A stretch of 42,187 nucleotides of DNA from NCBI GenBank assembly GCA_017634595.1, contig JAGBNC010000002.1, positions 1-42,187 on the forward strand. The letters run 5' to 3'. Below the pieces are notes generated by a model, which saw only the letters and a program-made list of their open reading frames with translations, was not told the DNA's origin and made no database searches. Shown here piece by piece: positions 40,651-42,187 of this stretch. The position numbers and the translations under genes are program-made. Numbering within the stretch: the stretch's first letter is position 1; the number at the start of each line of letters is the position of its first letter. The stretch comes from Bacteroidales bacterium (GTDB lineage: Bacteria; Bacteroidota; Bacteroidia; Bacteroidales; UBA932).

Positions 40651-42187
40651 ATGATACTAAGAAACTTAAGGAGCCTTGTGCGCCGGTACCCGGTGGCGGT
40701 TGTCCTGAACTTCACCGGGCTGGTGGCGGCGCTGCTTGCCTTTGCCCTGATCTTCCTGCAGGCCGACTATGAGCTGTCGTTTGACAAGTGCCATCCGACG
40801 GCCGACCGGATATTCCGGGCCGATAAGAAAGGCGATGAGTCGCTGTTCAGGAATATCCTGCCGAGGGGCTTTGCCGATGATATCATCAGTTCGTCGGCCC
40901 ACATTGAGGCGGGATGTACGTTCATGCCTTTTATCGGGGAAATCTATTTTTCCGTGGCAGAGAACGGGAAGGCCCCTGTTGGTTACAAACGGGACCTGAT
41001 CTTCGTGTCGGAGCGCTTTATCGACGTGTTCGGCATCAAGATGGTGGAAGGGGATTCCCATGCGCTGGAAGGGCCCAATTCCGTCATCATCCCCCGGTCG
41101 CTGGCGGAGAACCTGTTCCCTGGAGAGCGGGCAACGGGCAAGCTCCTGAAAACGGATACCAAATATATGGAACTGCCCCGGGAAATCACGGTGACGGGCG
41201 TGTATGAAGATTTTCCGACGAACACGCAGCTCGGGAATGACCTGTACCTGACCATAGGCGATGTCCAGAAAGGGCAATACGGAGGAGCAAACTTTGTCTG
41301 TTATTTGCTGCTTGACGATGCCGGCAACGCGCAGGAAGTGGCCGATGAGTTCAACGCCCATTTCGACTTTCCGCCGCAAGGAGACTGGCTTACACCCATC
41401 GAACTGGTGCCGCTAACCAGCATCTACTTCCGGAACGAGGGTAATGTCTACAAGAGCGGCAGCCGGTCGCAACTGCTTCTGCTGATTGCGATTGCCATCC
41501 TGATCCTGGGCATCGGCTTGATCAACTTCACCAATTTCTACGTGGCGCTGACGCCGCTGCGCATCCGGAGCGTGAACCTGCAGAAGATCCTGGGGTCATC
41601 GACGCGGAGGTTGCGAGCCCTGGTAGTGGCGGAGGCCGTGATTTGGTGCATTTGCGCCTTTGTGGTGGCCGCCCTGCTGCTGGGTCCGGTTTCCGATGCG
41701 CTGCTGACCCGGGGCGTGCTGATGCAGGCCTTCTCCATCGGGAAGCATTGGGGACTGCTGCTGTTCGTCGGGACGGTTGCGGTGGCCACCGGTATCATTG
41801 CCGGTATCTGGCCGGGCATTTATTCCACATCGGGCCAGCCGGCGATGATTCTCAAGGGTAATTATGGACTTTCGGCGTCCGGCAAGACGCTGAGGAGTGT
41901 TCTTGTGGGCGTCCAGTTCGTGATTTCCACGGCGCTGCTCATCTTCGTGCTGTTTGTACAGCGGCAGAGCCGGTTCATGCAGGAGTATCCCTGCGGCTAC
42001 AACAAGAATAACCTGGCGGTGGTGAATATCGGCGGCGAGAACGGCCGGGAGAAGGCCGACTGGCTGCGGGAACAGCTGTGTGCGCTGCCGGAGGTGAAGG
42101 ACGTGGCCTACGCGAATGATCTCATCGGCGGGTCGGATACTTATATGACGGAGGGTGCGGATTTCGGAGACGGCCAGGTGTCGATGA
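40651..42187 (+). CDS. FtsX/MacB-type ABC transporter permease, second copy (partial)
   Basis: The frame is open from ATG 40651 to the window edge (512 codons), so the C-terminal half is missing. The layout matches the previous gene: first membrane segment (VAVVLNFTGLVAALLAFALI), MacB-type periplasmic domain (ISV-like VFGIKMVEGDSHALEGPNSV), then three membrane segments near 270-395 with the FtsX-like VNLQKILGSSTRRLRALVV and the GIYSTSGQPAMILKGNYGL hinge before the second half. It is probably a partner or paralogue of the first permease in the sigma-54-controlled operon. Confidence -1.
   Translation, partial: MILRNLRSLVRRYPVAVVLNFTGLVAALLAFALIFLQADYELSFDKCHPTADRIFRADKKGDESLFRNILPRGFADDIISSSAHIEAGCTFMPFIGEIYFSVAENGKAPVGYKRDLIFVSERFIDVFGIKMVEGDSHALEGPNSVIIPRSLAENLFPGERATGKLLKTDTKYMELPREITVTGVYEDFPTNTQLGNDLYLTIGDVQKGQYGGANFVCYLLLDDAGNAQEVADEFNAHFDFPPQGDWLTPIELVPLTSIYFRNEGNVYKSGSRSQLLLLIAIAILILGIGLINFTNFYVALTPLRIRSVNLQKILGSSTRRLRALVVAEAVIWCICAFVVAALLLGPVSDALLTRGVLMQAFSIGKHWGLLLFVGTVAVATGIIAGIWPGIYSTSGQPAMILKGNYGLSASGKTLRSVLVGVQFVISTALLIFVLFVQRQSRFMQEYPCGYNKNNLAVVNIGGENGREKADWLREQLCALPEVKDVAYANDLIGGSDTYMTEGADFGDGQVSM

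Noticed and set aside
1-42187. CRISPR arrays, rRNA genes, transposases, integrases or prophage genes
   Set aside because: No spaced direct repeats, rRNA segments or mobile-element proteins were recognised; the repeats near the left edge are protein modules.

Overview
The window looks like a chromosome segment of a Bacteroidales (Bacteroidota) bacterium of moderately high G+C. It carries a SusC/SusD pair, many lipoproteins with Cys lipoboxes, Bacteroidota-type -7 promoter elements (TAnnTTTG), almost no Shine-Dalgarno sequences, GH20/GH92/GH28 enzymes and a sigma-54 two-component system. The set fits a gut or rumen commensal; I cannot name the genus. There are no intergenic gaps over 300 bases, and no rRNA, CRISPR or transposase.

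Region 1 (1-16585, minus strand) is one polysaccharide utilization locus read from a promoter at about 16613-16620. The order is SusC-like transporter, SusD-like lipoprotein, ceramidase-fold hydrolase, two GH20 beta-N-acetylhexosaminidases, MurQ (N-acetylmuramate 6-phosphate etherase), a lamin-tail/TIM-barrel lipoprotein, and a giant modular lipoprotein that leaves the window. MurQ inside a SusCD locus, with two hexosaminidases, points to a cell-wall glycan containing GlcNAc and MurNAc. The last two lipoproteins resemble, to my reading, the TIM-barrel and pseudomurein-binding-repeat proteins of gut methanogens. My central hypothesis is a previously undescribed cell-wall (peptidoglycan, or possibly archaeal pseudomurein) foraging locus. 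Two long perfect or near-perfect inverted repeats punctuate the operon.

Region 2 (16667-31578) is a mosaic of short operons: an MsrA-fRMsr fusion, a secreted protein of unknown function, a GH92 mannosidase-like enzyme, a DUF6935-like protein, a minus-strand operon (TerD-like protein, small lipoprotein, GH28), and a long plus-strand run. That run contains an EF-hand protein, a gate-domain membrane protein, a secreted KSDA-repeat protein, a K+/H+ antiporter, an outer-membrane barrel, an alpha/beta hydrolase and a lipoprotein, mostly with overlapping or near-touching ends.

Region 3 (31652-42187) begins with tRNA-Leu(UAG). A cation diffusion facilitator gene follows 20 bases later, then an overlapping sigma-54 response regulator and histidine kinase. 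After a cluster of TGTAAAG half-sites comes a sigma-54 promoter (GG-N10-GC at 35038-35054) driving a TolC-like, HlyD/MacA-like and FtsX-type permease series. A ParE/ParD toxin-antitoxin pair sits in reverse orientation between the HlyD-like gene and the first permease, where an ABC ATPase gene would usually be; no ATPase is visible. The second permease runs off the right edge.

Family names come from motif recognition by eye and memory, not from database searches.
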